A DNA stretch of 64,000 bases from Treponemataceae bacterium (GCA_024680915.1 JAILBN010000097.1:41699-105698); one strand, 5' to 3'; counted from the first letter of the stretch, positions 16,165 through 25,086 are shown. A program made the numbers and translations. The notes: generated by a model from the sequence alone, not told the origin.

Positions 16165-17349
16165 ATGCAGTACAGGAAAAACAAAAAAGGCGAAGATATT
16201 TCCGTTCTTGGTTATGGCTGTATGCGTTTTTCAACAAAAGCGGGAAAAATCGATGTTGAGAAAACAGAAAAAGAGATTCTTGCGGCGGTTGAAGCCGGTA
16301 TAAATTATTTTGACACGGCGTACATATACCCCGGAAGCGAAGCCGTGCTCGGCGAGATAGTCGAACGTAACGGACTCCGTGAGAAAATCAACATTGCGAC
16401 GAAACTTCCCCAGTACCTTATCTCAAACAGAACCGCAATCGACAAGTATTTTACGGAGGAGCTTTCCCGCCTGCGCACGAATTACGTGGACTATTATTTG
16501 ATGCATCATCTTACGGACTATTCGCAGTGGGAAAAACTCAAGGTCATCGGCATTGAGGATTGGATCAAGCAAAAAAAAGAAAGCGGTGAGATTCGGAATA
16601 TCGGTTTTTCCTTCCACGGTACGACGGAGATGTTCAGAAAGATTCTTGATGACTACGACTGGGATTTTTGCCTTATCCAGTATAACTATTTGGACAAAGT
16701 TTCACAGGCTGGCGTTGACGGCGTAAAAGCCGCGAATGGGAAAGGTATTCCTGTCATGATAATGGAGCCTCTTCGTGGCGGAAAGCTCGTGAATTTGCTG
16801 CCAGAGTCCGCAAAAAAAATGATTGCGTCGAATCCGCACGGCTGGTCGCCCGCAGAGTGGGGTTTCCGCTGGCTTTTCAACCAGAGCGAGGTTACATGTG
16901 TGCTTTCGGGTATGAACAGCTTGGAAATGGTTCATGAAAACTGCCGTATAGCGGCCGATGTCAAAGCCGGTCATTTTACCGATGTGGATTTTGCCTTCAT
17001 CGACAGGATTATTGCGGAAATAAAGCGGACGGAAAAGGTCGGCTGCACTGGATGCCGCTACTGTATGCCATGTCCCAAAGGAATCGATATTCCTGGCATT
17101 TTCCGCGGCTGGAACTTGATGTATTCTGAAAACAGGGTCTCCGGCTTAAGCGACTATTTCCAGACGACGATTTTGCGCAAAGACTCTTCGTTCGCAACTG
17201 CTTGTGTGGGATGCGGAAAATGCGAAAAGCACTGTCCCCAGAACATACCGATCCGGGAGATGCTCAAAAAAGCTGATAAGGCACTCCGGCCTTGGTATTT
17301 GAAGCCTGTTATGCACGTCGCACGGAAGTTCTTGCTGCGCGGAAAATAA
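16165..17349 (+). CDS. Aldo/keto reductase with C-terminal ferredoxin domain
   Basis: A 394-residue protein of the COG1453 type. Residues 1-280 form an aldo/keto reductase barrel: GYGCMRFSTK, FDTAYIYPGSE with the catalytic aspartate and tyrosine, ATKLP with the lysine and YLMHHL with the histidine. The last 110 residues carry two cysteine clusters, CTGCRYCMPCPKG and CVGCGKCEKHCPQ, that bind [4Fe-4S] clusters. Such enzymes are common in strict anaerobes and probably exchange electrons with ferredoxin; the natural carbonyl substrate is unknown. It appears to be a single-gene transcript. Confidence 0.88.
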   Translation: MQYRKNKKGEDISVLGYGCMRFSTKAGKIDVEKTEKEILAAVEAGINYFDTAYIYPGSEAVLGEIVERNGLREKINIATKLPQYLISNRTAIDKYFTEELSRLRTNYVDYYLMHHLTDYSQWEKLKVIGIEDWIKQKKESGEIRNIGFSFHGTTEMFRKILDDYDWDFCLIQYNYLDKVSQAGVDGVKAANGKGIPVMIMEPLRGGKLVNLLPESAKKMIASNPHGWSPAEWGFRWLFNQSEVTCVLSGMNSLEMVHENCRIAADVKAGHFTDVDFAFIDRIIAEIKRTEKVGCTGCRYCMPCPKGIDIPGIFRGWNLMYSENRVSGLSDYFQTTILRKDSSFATACVGCGKCEKHCPQNIPIREMLKKADKALRPWYLKPVMHVARKFLLRGK

Positions 17350-17365
17350 TAAAGGAATGATACGG

Positions 17366-17425
17366 GGCTCGGAGTTTGCCACCGAATTTCAGTGGGCAAA
17401 AAGACCGAGGCGGAGGAGCCGAGCC
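17366..17425. repeat. Structured intergenic inverted repeat
   Basis: GGCTCGG (17366-17372) pairs with CCGAGCC (17419-17425), and the inner TTTGCCAC pairs with GTGGGCAAA with one bulge. Farther on, CTCCGCAC and GTGCGGAG form another inverted pair reaching the paaK promoter. It has a layout like the element at 25302 and no coding capacity. Confidence 0.45.
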
Positions 17426-17522
17426 ACGAAAGACCGGAAAAGGGAGTAGGTCGAGAATCGACCGTGTGCTCCGCACCATATAAAAACTTTAATAAAATTT
17501 AAAAAATTCAGTATATTTAATA

Positions 17523-17551
17523 TTGTGCGGAGAAATAACTTGTAGTATACT
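17523..17551 (+). promoter_or_regulatory. Promoter of the phenylacetate-CoA ligase gene, leaderless type
   Basis: TTGTGC (17523-17528), 17 nt, TATACT (17546-17551), 6 nt, ATG at 17558. Confidence 0.5.
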
Positions 17552-17557
17552 TTGACC

Positions 17558-18859
17558 ATGATTTGGAATCCAGAATATGAATGTATGTGCGAGGATGCTT
17601 TAAAGATGCTTCAGCTCGCTCGCCTTAAGAATCTTGTGGAACATGTTTATACATCTGTTCCCTTTTATAAAGCAAAGCTTGATGCTGCAGGAGTAAAACC
17701 TTCGGACATCAGGAGTCTTGATGATATCGCGAAATTGCCTTTCACTACGAAAGCAGATTTGCGCGAGACCTATCCATACGGTCTTCTTGCAGTACCCCAG
17801 TCGGATATAGTCGAAGTCCATATGTCGTCCGGCACGACAGGAACTCCGGTTGTAGATGCCTACACTGAGAAAGACATGCAGGATTGGTCGGAGGGTATAG
17901 CCCGTACTCTTTCTGGTGCCGGCGCCACCCATAATGATACTCTTCAGAATGCCTTTGGTTACGGCCTTTTTACCGGCGGTATGGGATTCCATCATGGAGG
18001 ACGCATGATGGGTATGACAGTTATTCCTATATCCTCAGGAAATACTCAGAAACAGCTTACTCTTATGAAGGATTTTGGTACTGACATTTTCACTTGTACT
18101 CCCTCCTATGCCATGTATATGGCCGAACAGGCAAAGACCTTCGGAATCGATTTGAAGAGTCTCAAGGTCCGGGCGGCCTGTTTCGGAGCAGAGCCTTGGT
18201 CCGAGAATATGCGCAAGCAGATTGAGGAAGAGTGGGGCATAAAGGCTTATGACGTTTATGGACTTACAGAGATAACAGGTCCTGGCGTGGCTTTTGAGTG
18301 CGATGCCCAGGAAGGCATGCATGTCAATGAGGATATGTGGTATCCCGAGATTATCGACCCGGAGACAGGCAAGCCTCTTCCTGACGGAGAGAAGGGTGAG
18401 CTTGTCATAACGACTATAACTAAGGAAGGAACCCCTCTTATCCGCTATAGGACCCGTGATATAACCTATATAATTCCGGAGCGCTGTTCTTGCGGCCGTA
18501 CCACACGTCGTATCCATCGTTTATACGGAAGAACCGATGATATGCTTATTCTCCGTGGTGTCAATGTATTCCCCAGCCAGATTGAGAATGCTCTTGTCGA
18601 TCTGGGCTTGAGACCGGATTACCTTATCAAGGTGGATAGAAGCGAGACGACCCATCTTGATGAGGTCGAGCTTGATGTTGAGGTAAGCGCTGAGCAGTTC
18701 GACGATGAGACCAAGGGATTGGAAGCTCTTCGCAATAAGATTGCCAATTACATGAAGAGCAAGCTTGGCATCATGCTTAAGATTAAGCTCGTGGAGCCGC
18801 AGTCGCTGCCACGTTTTGAAGGAAAATCAAAACGTGTAATCGACAACAGAAAAATCTAG
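17558..18859 (+). CDS. paaK: Phenylacetate-CoA ligase family enzyme
   Basis: A 433-residue adenylate-forming enzyme that activates phenylacetate or another aryl acid with ATP and CoA. MSSGTTGTPVVDAY is the phosphate-binding loop and YGLTEITGPGVAFEC the second core motif. RYRTRDITY and ILRGVNVFPSQIE belong to the small C-terminal domain. The ORF track starts two codons earlier at a TTG; the ATG at 17558 begins MIWNPEYE and is placed exactly for a leaderless mRNA. An ACT-domain gene follows, a pairing seen in anaerobes that ferment aromatic amino acids via arylpyruvate oxidoreductases. Confidence 0.92.
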   Translation: MIWNPEYECMCEDALKMLQLARLKNLVEHVYTSVPFYKAKLDAAGVKPSDIRSLDDIAKLPFTTKADLRETYPYGLLAVPQSDIVEVHMSSGTTGTPVVDAYTEKDMQDWSEGIARTLSGAGATHNDTLQNAFGYGLFTGGMGFHHGGRMMGMTVIPISSGNTQKQLTLMKDFGTDIFTCTPSYAMYMAEQAKTFGIDLKSLKVRAACFGAEPWSENMRKQIEEEWGIKAYDVYGLTEITGPGVAFECDAQEGMHVNEDMWYPEIIDPETGKPLPDGEKGELVITTITKEGTPLIRYRTRDITYIIPERCSCGRTTRRIHRLYGRTDDMLILRGVNVFPSQIENALVDLGLRPDYLIKVDRSETTHLDEVELDVEVSAEQFDDETKGLEALRNKIANYMKSKLGIMLKIKLVEPQSLPRFEGKSKRVIDNRKI

Positions 18860-18927
18860 TTGTATAATAATACAAGCTATAATACAGATGCTTTTAGTGA
18901 GCTTGTGCTTCTAAAAAGGAGGATTTT

Positions 18928-19344
18928 ATGAAGATTAAGCAGATTTCTATTTTTCTTGAGAATACAGCAGGCCGTATTGCGGATGTTACGAAAGTCCTTA
19001 AGGACAACGGTGTGAATCTACGTGCCATAATGATAGCGGATACTGCCGATTTTGGTATCCTCCGCATTATTACGGATGATTCTCAGAAAGCTCTGGAAGT
19101 TCTTACTAATGCTCGTTATACAACCCGGACGACTGATGTTCTTGGTGTTCTTATAAAAGATGAGGTAGGTGCTTTGTATAATGTCATGTCTCTTTTCCAG
19201 ACGAATGGAATAAACATAGAGTACTTGTATGCGTCTCTGGAAAAGACTGATAACACGGCTGTAGTTATCTTCAAGGTAGAGGATGTGGACAAGGGACTTA
19301 AAGTTATCGAGGAGAATGGAATTTCCGGAGTTGGAAAATTCTGA
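18928..19344 (+). CDS. Tandem ACT-domain protein
   Basis: A 138-residue protein made of two ACT domains: ISIFLENTAGRIADVTKVLKDNGVNLRAI and then GVLIKDEVGALYNVMSLFQTNGINIEYLY. ACT domains bind amino acids as allosteric signals. Lying 68 nt after the paaK-like gene, it probably senses an aromatic or branched amino acid and modulates that enzyme or its pathway. AAAAGGAGG before the ATG is a strong ribosome binding site. A terminator follows the stop. Confidence 0.88.
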   Translation: MKIKQISIFLENTAGRIADVTKVLKDNGVNLRAIMIADTADFGILRIITDDSQKALEVLTNARYTTRTTDVLGVLIKDEVGALYNVMSLFQTNGINIEYLYASLEKTDNTAVVIFKVEDVDKGLKVIEENGISGVGKF

Positions 19345-19366
19345 TAGTCGGAACCTTTTCTTTCAT

Positions 19367-19397
19367 TGCGTCGGGTACTTCCTGGCGCATTTTTTTT
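19367..19397 (+). terminator. Rho-independent terminator
   Basis: TGCGTCGGG pairs with CCTGGCGCA (with G-U pairs) around a 5-nt loop, followed by eight T residues. Confidence 0.85.
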
Positions 19398-19463
19398 ATC
19401 AATTCATTTTTCTTATTGTCAAATGTAAAATTTGTTTTTATACTTCATTCTATTGGTAAGCCT

Positions 19464-20606
19464 ATGAAAAAGAAAATTCCTATAAAGACGATTTTATTGA
19501 TAATGTTAATTCTTTGTGCCGCTGTTTATGTGTATCTGACTTTTTTCTCCTCTTCTCCTGATACTACGGATTATTCTTCCTTTTATAATTCCGTTGAGAA
19601 AGGTGATGTGATATCAGTGTCTATTAAGACAGAGAGTATCGATTACGTGCTGAGAAACGGAAGGGAATTATCTACCAAGAATCCTGATTCTCCTACTTTG
19701 AAGGAATTCCTCCTTCTTCATAATGTGGATGTGGAGGAATCTGGCAGTTTTGATCAGTTGTTGTCCACGGTTTTTGATATTATTTTTTATGTATTCTTTT
19801 TCGGTCTTATTATAATTGCCTTCAGAAAATTCATCAGTCCGAATACCTTCAAAACTGTTCATAGAACCGGGGTCAGCTTTGATGATGTAATCGGCATGGA
19901 TGGACTAAAAAGAGATATGATGCAGATCGCGGAAATTATGAAGCATTCCGAAGAGTATAAAAAGAAAGGCATTCGGATGCCTAAGGGCATACTGCTTGAG
20001 GGCGCCCCGGGCAACGGAAAGACACTTTTTGCCCGTGCTCTCGCGGGCGAGGCCAAAGTGAATTTTATTCCTGCCAAGGCGACTGATTTTGAGAGTATGT
20101 TTATGGCGATAGGTCCTCTCAAGGTGAAGCTTCTTTTCGCGAAGGCAAGGAAGAAGGCTCCCTGTATAGTGTTCATAGATGAGTTCGATGGTATAGGAAC
20201 CAAGAGAAACTATTCCGGTTCTGCTATAGAGACGGAGAATACTCGTATTGTGACTGCCTTGCTTAATGAGCTTGACGGCTTTACCCAGAACGATGGAATA
20301 CTGGTGCTTGCCGCCACAAACAGCAGGGCTGCCCTTGACGAGGCTCTTATAAGACCTGGACGCTTCGATGCTAAGTATATAGTACCATATCCTGATGATG
20401 ACGCCCGCAGAAAGCTTGCTTCTTATTATCTGACCGGAAAGAAAGTGTCTTCTGATTGTACGCCTGAAGTGCTTGCTCCTATTTTCAAAGGCTTCAGCTG
20501 CGCTCAGATTGAGTCTGTTTTGAACCGGGCTCCTATGATCGCTTCCCAGCAGGGAAAAGACACCTTTGGTATTGCCGAAGTCCGTCTTGCAATGAAAGAA
20601 CATTAA
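19464..20606 (+). CDS. FtsH-like AAA ATPase lacking the protease domain
   Basis: About 380 residues from the ATG at 19464. There is a transmembrane segment near residues 8-28, an FtsH-type extracytoplasmic domain beginning DTTDYSSFYNSVEKGDVISV, a second membrane segment near 108-124, then an AAA domain. The AAA domain has Walker A GAPGNGKT, Walker B CIVFIDEFD, a pore-loop phenylalanine in ESMFMAIG and the second region of homology ATNSRAALDEALIRPGRFD. The protein ends with the AAA lid. The zinc metalloprotease domain with HEXXH is absent, and no remnant was seen downstream. It probably unfolds or extracts membrane proteins without cutting them. The upstream promoter is TTGTCA-17-TATACT (19416-19444). 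Confidence 0.85.
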   Translation: MKKKIPIKTILLIMLILCAAVYVYLTFFSSSPDTTDYSSFYNSVEKGDVISVSIKTESIDYVLRNGRELSTKNPDSPTLKEFLLLHNVDVEESGSFDQLLSTVFDIIFYVFFFGLIIIAFRKFISPNTFKTVHRTGVSFDDVIGMDGLKRDMMQIAEIMKHSEEYKKKGIRMPKGILLEGAPGNGKTLFARALAGEAKVNFIPAKATDFESMFMAIGPLKVKLLFAKARKKAPCIVFIDEFDGIGTKRNYSGSAIETENTRIVTALLNELDGFTQNDGILVLAATNSRAALDEALIRPGRFDAKYIVPYPDDDARRKLASYYLTGKKVSSDCTPEVLAPIFKGFSCAQIESVLNRAPMIASQQGKDTFGIAEVRLAMKEH

Positions 20607-20653
20607 GAATTCAGATTTTTTGATGAATTTGTCAAAATTTAATGTTTTAGAGA

Positions 20654-20682
20654 TTTACAAAAAGGGTAAATAGTCTTATAAT
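20654..20682 (+). promoter_or_regulatory. Sigma-70 promoter
   Basis: TTTACA (20654-20659), 17-nt spacer, perfect TATAAT (20677-20682). It gives a leader of about 58 nt to the gene at 20747. Confidence 0.75.
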
Positions 20683-20746
20683 TAAGATGAGAGAAAATTT
20701 TGTATCTTTCTTCTTATAACATTCGTCAGGAGAATGGTATCTTATT

Positions 20747-21022
20747 ATGAGTCTTTGTGAACGATTTGTAAAATGTCCTTTCTATCAAGACAAAATGGTT
20801 ATTGAGACTGGGGTGGGGAGTATCCTGAAGAAGAAATACTGTGAGTCTAATAAGCATAAGTGTGCTCGGTACAAGGTCCTGTGTGAGCTGGGGCCGGAGT
20901 ATGTTGACAATACGCTTTTCCCTTATATGAAGGATAGGGCATTGGAGCTTATACAACTGAATAAGAATGATGCTGAAGCCTTGGAAGAGGACTGTTTCGT
21001 CGCTGTTCTTGAGCCTGTGTGA
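20747..21022 (+). CDS. Small cysteine-rich protein of unknown function
   Basis: A 91-residue soluble protein starting MSLCERFVKCPFYQDKM, with cysteines at about positions 4, 10, 32, 39 and 46, plus one near residue 83. The CX5C...CX6CX6C spacing could bind zinc or an iron-sulfur cluster, but no named family was recognised. AGGAG lies rather far (about 14 nt) upstream of the ATG. A strong promoter precedes it and the next gene follows after 46 nt, so both are probably cotranscribed. Confidence 0.65.
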   Translation: MSLCERFVKCPFYQDKMVIETGVGSILKKKYCESNKHKCARYKVLCELGPEYVDNTLFPYMKDRALELIQLNKNDAEALEEDCFVAVLEPV

Positions 21023-21068
21023 TTGAGGAGGTCATGCTTCCTTTTTTACTGAATAGGAGAAGTGCTGC

Positions 21069-21650
21069 ATGGAGAATAGTGGAAACGATATTACGGAAGC
21101 TGTCAGAAAGCTGACGGAAAAGCTCCGTCGCTTCAAGAATTCCGAGCCCGAAGGAATCCGTACGGAGCCGTTACGGAAAGAAAGCATAATTCAACAGAAA
21201 ATTAAAGAGACAGAAGAAAGTATGCGGAAAAAAACGGCGGGTATCTATAGGGGATACATGTCTCCCTTGGATACCTTCGGGCCTGATTCTCAAAGGGCAT
21301 CTGCTGTTCTGAGGGATACCGATGAGCTTTTAAAAGCATACAAGCTCTACAAGGCGGTCATGGAAGCATCAAAACCTTTGTCTGATAATGATGTGTATTT
21401 ATCCCATATTGAGATAGAGACTCCGCTTTCTAAGAACGAATCATACACGACAGGGGGTATGTTCATATATCTCCAGCTGTGGTTGATATTTGAGCAGTGC
21501 GTTGAGGATTATATACCTGTAATGGTGCAGGAGCAGGGGGGGAGGTACCACCTTTCTTTCGAAAGTCTCCAAAGTCATTATTTCTCCTCTCAGGAAAAAG
21601 AATTGCTGGCATCTGTAAAAAATACATTTTATTTAATTAAAAAAGTCTGA
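21069..21650 (+). CDS. Hypothetical soluble protein
   Basis: A 193-residue protein with a charged, helical N-terminal half (TEAVRKLTEKLRRFKNSEPE and IIQQKIKETEESMRKKTAG) and a more ordered C-terminal half containing GGMFIYLQLWLIFEQCVED. No family was recognised. AGGAGAAG precedes the ATG. It follows the cysteine-rich gene in what looks like a two-gene operon, and there is no other clue to its role. Confidence 0.6.
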   Translation: MENSGNDITEAVRKLTEKLRRFKNSEPEGIRTEPLRKESIIQQKIKETEESMRKKTAGIYRGYMSPLDTFGPDSQRASAVLRDTDELLKAYKLYKAVMEASKPLSDNDVYLSHIEIETPLSKNESYTTGGMFIYLQLWLIFEQCVEDYIPVMVQEQGGRYHLSFESLQSHYFSSQEKELLASVKNTFYLIKKV

Positions 21651-21654
21651 AAAG

Positions 21655-21682
21655 TTGATTCCCAAAAAAAATGTGTTATAAT
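21655..21682 (+). promoter_or_regulatory. Promoter ahead of a non-coding stretch
   Basis: TTGATT (21655-21660), 16 nt, TATAAT (21677-21682). Apart from short shadows no gene follows for almost 500 nt. A T-rich, terminator-like hairpin (CCCT..GAA with TTC.AGGG, then a T-run) lies near 21707-21746. Confidence 0.55.
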
Positions 21683-21689
21683 TTTATTC

Positions 21690-21981
21690 GAATGGAAATA
21701 TTCCCTTGAAAGACTTCCTAGAATAAAAACTTCCAGGGGGCTTTTTTCATTCTCCTTATCTATTTTATTCTATAACGAACGGAGGGTTTTTATAGGAAGG
21801 TTGAGTCTGAAGGCCTGTTACCGGCCTTAGGATTGTTCTTAAGGCCGGAAAAGGTAAAAGATTGATTATTCTGTTATTAAGCTCCGTATGTATTATGTTT
21901 GCAAGATATAGCAAGCTTTAGTCTAGGAAGAAGAGTGTTTAGAAAGCTGCCCTTATTATTATTTATGGGCAGCTTTTTTTA
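21690..21981 (+). ncRNA. Possible non-coding RNA or long leader
   Basis: This 290-nt stretch lies between a promoter and a perfect terminator and encodes nothing convincing. It contains a 9-bp hairpin CCGGCCTTA/TAAGGCCGG (21821-21848), enclosed by ACGGAG (21779-21784) and CTCCGT (21882-21887), which could close a multi-branch fold. It does not show the conserved boxes of RNase P RNA or tmRNA. A 6S-like or lineage-specific small RNA is possible. Confidence 0.35.
21943..21981 (+). terminator. Strong Rho-independent terminator
   Basis: A 10-bp stem AAAGCTGCCC/GGGCAGCTTT is followed by further T residues. No protein gene ends just before it; the nearest stop codon is nearly 300 nt upstream. Confidence 0.9.
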
Positions 21982-22017
21982 TTCTGATTGAAGCGGATGA
22001 AAAGAAGTAAAAAAAAG

Positions 22018-22046
22018 ATGACAATATAGGGAAATCGTATTATAAT
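22018..22046 (+). promoter_or_regulatory. Promoter of the four-helix membrane protein gene
   Basis: ATGACA (22018-22023), 17 nt, TATAAT (22041-22046), giving a leader of about 120 nt to the gene at 22174. Confidence 0.6.
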
Positions 22047-22173
22047 TCAGAAATTGCGCAAAAAAAAAATATGCGATATAGATAAAAAATAATTTATATA
22101 TTATTAAAATAAAAGCTCTTGAACGGGGTTATAAGGTGCGAAGGGGACCTTGTTGAGGTCTTGTAAGGAAAAT

Positions 22174-22761
22174 ATGCTGTCGAGATATAAAAATTGGGTA
22201 AAGAGTGCGGAAAGACCTGATGAGGCTGATTTTCTGGTACTGCCTTTCGGTGTTGCCGAAAAGAGGAGAAAAGCTGTCCTTAACATTACTTTCTGTATTC
22301 TTCTTCTCTTTTTGCAAATTTTTGGGGGCTCTTTGAATCAAAGCTCGTCAAGGACTGCTTGGATTTTTTACCCCTATGTCATCCTTTTTCTGCCGATTGC
22401 TTATTTCTTTTCAGGAGCACTCTTTTTTTTCAAAGTCTCCGAAAGCTTATCCCGTAAGGAATGGGAAAAATCCCTGGCCAGATGCAAGCATTCAGGTATA
22501 GCTCTGCTTGTTTTGTCTGCTCTTAATGCCGTCTTGGAGCTGGTCTATATCATTTTGAACCGTGGTGCGCTTTTTGCCAGCGCCTCTGGGGCTTTATCCG
22601 GTGCACTTCCTGGCGTGAAAGCCGGAGAAACCTTGGCCGGCGGGATCTCAGGGCTTATGGACATAATTTATTTAGCCGTTTTTATCTTTATGTCTCTTGT
22701 TTGTTTGCTATACGGTATTTTTTTTGATAGAAATTTCTCAAGGGCAAAACCAGTTCTTTGA
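22174..22761 (+). CDS. Membrane protein with about four transmembrane segments
   Basis: 195 residues from the ATG at 22174 (AAGGAAAAT just upstream); the ORF track begins eight residues earlier at a TTG. Hydrophobic segments lie near residues 43-58, 70-90, 112-132 and 165-185, with a small-residue loop (SASGALSGALPGVKAGETLAGG) before the last. No family was recognised. It precedes the peptide-binding protein gene by 75 nt in the same direction, but that gene has its own -10 box, so a functional link is uncertain. Confidence 0.6.
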   Translation: MLSRYKNWVKSAERPDEADFLVLPFGVAEKRRKAVLNITFCILLLFLQIFGGSLNQSSSRTAWIFYPYVILFLPIAYFFSGALFFFKVSESLSRKEWEKSLARCKHSGIALLVLSALNAVLELVYIILNRGALFASASGALSGALPGVKAGETLAGGISGLMDIIYLAVFIFMSLVCLLYGIFFDRNFSRAKPVL

Positions 22762-22783
22762 GAATTCTATAATATTTTAAGTT

Positions 22784-22830
22784 TCGGGTTGCCTTTATTA
22801 CAGAACCCGTAAATAAACTTAGGAGGAAAA
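22784..22830 (+). promoter_or_regulatory. Leader hairpin and ribosome binding site of the peptide-binding protein
   Basis: CGGGTT pairs with AACCCG and the flanking AAGTTT with AAACTT, forming a stem just before TAGGAGGAAAAA. A TATAAT at 22768-22773 is the likely -10 box, with a poor -35. The hairpin may protect this highly expressed message. Confidence 0.45.
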
Positions 22831-22836
22831 AACAAA

Positions 22837-25074
22837 ATGAAAAAGGTCTTTCTTGTGACTGTCACACTTTTGCTTGCAGTTTCAATGTGTTTCTGCGGTG
22901 GAAGGACAGAGAAAAAGACGGCTGAAGATGATTCTAAGAATATCATCGTTTTCGCTAACAACGCAATGAGCGAAAAATTCAGTCCATTCTTTCAGGAATC
23001 AGTTCCTGATATGCATGTTGTTGATTCAACGACTATCCAGCTTTTGTATCCGAACCGCAACGGCTCACTTGTATACAAGGGAATAGAGGGAGAGACAACT
23101 TCCTACAACGGAACGAACTACACATACACCGGTCCTGCAAATCTCGTTGTTACAGAGAACAAGGACGGAACAGTATTCTATGACTACACTCTCCGCAAGG
23201 ATCTTAAATGCTCTGACGGCGTAGCTCTTACAGCCGATGACATGATTTTCTCTCTTTATGTATATTGTGACCCGACTTATGATGGTTCTACATCTGTTTA
23301 CTCTCTGCCAATCCTCGGAATGGAAGAGTACAGAAGCGGAATGGAGTCTCTTTTCAGCCTTCTTTCTGCAGCTGGTCGTGACAATAAAGATTTCACATAC
23401 TGGGATAAAGCAACACAGGACGCTTTCTGGGCAGACGTTGACCAGGCAGGTGTTAAGTTCGTCAGAGATATCTGCGATTACTGTATAGCAGCAGGCTACG
23501 GAAAGGCTGAGGACCCTGTGGGCACAATCATGGCCAACTGGGGCTTCCCTGCAGATGCTTCTGCTACAGAGGCTGACATTTTCAAGATCATGTATGATGC
23601 CTATGAGGGTGACCTTGTCACACTCAGCGATACTGAAAAAGCAAACAGCAGCCTTACAGCCCTTATGAATGACTATTCAACTTATACAAAGGGTGTCAAG
23701 ACAGGTGACTCCGCTGACTATGTCAAAGGTTTCCAGAAGACAGGCGACTACTCAGTACGTATCGTTCTTACAGAAGTCAACGCTCCTGCAGCTGACCTTA
23801 TGGACATCTACATTGCTCCTCTCCACTACTACGGAGACAAGGCTCAGTACGACTACAAAAACAACAAATTCGGTTTCCCGAAAGGTGACCTTTCTATGAT
23901 AAGGGCAAAGACAAGAGTTCCTTTCGGAGCTGGTCCTTATAAGTTCGTATCATATGAGAACAAGACAGTCTATCTTGAGGCCAACCCATACTTCTATAAG
24001 GGAGCACCTAAGACAAAATACATCCAGTGGAAAGAGACAAACTCACAGGAAGAGGTTCTTGGTATTACACAGGGAACAATCGATATTTCTGACCCCACAG
24101 TATCAAAGGACAGACTTGAGCAGATCGCTTCCTTCAACTCAAACGGACAGATCACTGGCGACAAGCTTGCTACCTATCTTGTTGACTACAACGGATACGG
24201 ATACATCGGTATCAACGCACAGAATGTAAAAGTTGGTGACGACCGCGCATCTGAAGCTTCAAAGAACCTTAGAAAGGCAATCGCCACTGTACTTTGCGTA
24301 TACAGAGACGTTGTAATCGACTCTTACTATGGAAACGCAGCTTCTGTTATCAACTATCCTATTTCTAACTGCTCATGGGCAGCTCCTCAGAAATCAGATT
24401 CTGACTACAAAGTTGCTTTCTCAACTGATGTTAAAGGAAACCCAATTTACAAAGCAGGTATGACAGAAGATGAAAAATACGCAGCAGCTCTTAATGCTTC
24501 TCTCGGTTTCTTCGAGGCCGCCGGATACACAGTTAAGAACGGAAAGGTTACAGCCGCTCCTGCTGGTGCAAAGATGGCTTACAACCTTATGATCGCTGGT
24601 GATGGTGTCGGTGATCACCCATCATTCGGTATTGTTTCACAGGCTTCTGAAGCTCTCTCTAAGATCGGCTTCACACTTATCATCGATGACCTTACAGACT
24701 CTGCAAAACTTTGGGACACAATCAACGGTGGTACACATGAACTTTGGTGCGCTGCATGGCAGGCAACAATGGATCCTGATATGTTCCAGATTTACCACAC
24801 AGATGGTGGTTCTTCATATCACTACAACATCGATATGCCAGAGCTTGACGAGCTTGTAGTTGAAGGACGCACAAGCACGAACCAGGCTTTCCGCAAGGCT
24901 ATCTACAAAGAAGCTCTTGATTACATCGTAGACTTCGCTGTTGAGGTTCCTGTCTATCAGAGACAGAACGGACACCTTGTGAGCTCAGACCGTATTGACA
25001 TTAACAGTGTTCCCAAGGACATAACAACTTACTACGATTACTATAACGAGCTTGAAAACCTTAAGCTTAAGTAA
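22837..25074 (+). CDS. Peptide ABC transporter substrate-binding lipoprotein (family 5)
   Basis: A 745-residue extracytoplasmic binding protein. It has a lipoprotein-type signal (MKKVFLVTVTLLLAVSMCFCGG), then a long family 5 fold: YDYTLRKDLKCSDGVALTADD is the usual early signature and AFRKAIYKEALDYIVDFAVEVPVY sits near the end. It would bind oligopeptides or a similar solute for the permeases that follow. It is longer than most OppA/DppA proteins (about 530) because of an insertion near residues 165-300. Codon choice (frequent ACA, AAC, GGA) is more biased than in neighbours, consistent with strong expression. Confidence 0.9.
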   Translation: MKKVFLVTVTLLLAVSMCFCGGRTEKKTAEDDSKNIIVFANNAMSEKFSPFFQESVPDMHVVDSTTIQLLYPNRNGSLVYKGIEGETTSYNGTNYTYTGPANLVVTENKDGTVFYDYTLRKDLKCSDGVALTADDMIFSLYVYCDPTYDGSTSVYSLPILGMEEYRSGMESLFSLLSAAGRDNKDFTYWDKATQDAFWADVDQAGVKFVRDICDYCIAAGYGKAEDPVGTIMANWGFPADASATEADIFKIMYDAYEGDLVTLSDTEKANSSLTALMNDYSTYTKGVKTGDSADYVKGFQKTGDYSVRIVLTEVNAPAADLMDIYIAPLHYYGDKAQYDYKNNKFGFPKGDLSMIRAKTRVPFGAGPYKFVSYENKTVYLEANPYFYKGAPKTKYIQWKETNSQEEVLGITQGTIDISDPTVSKDRLEQIASFNSNGQITGDKLATYLVDYNGYGYIGINAQNVKVGDDRASEASKNLRKAIATVLCVYRDVVIDSYYGNAASVINYPISNCSWAAPQKSDSDYKVAFSTDVKGNPIYKAGMTEDEKYAAALNASLGFFEAAGYTVKNGKVTAAPAGAKMAYNLMIAGDGVGDHPSFGIVSQASEALSKIGFTLIIDDLTDSAKLWDTINGGTHELWCAAWQATMDPDMFQIYHTDGGSSYHYNIDMPELDELVVEGRTSTNQAFRKAIYKEALDYIVDFAVEVPVYQRQNGHLVSSDRIDINSVPKDITTYYDYYNELENLKLK

Positions 25075-25086
25075 TTTATACGTAAA

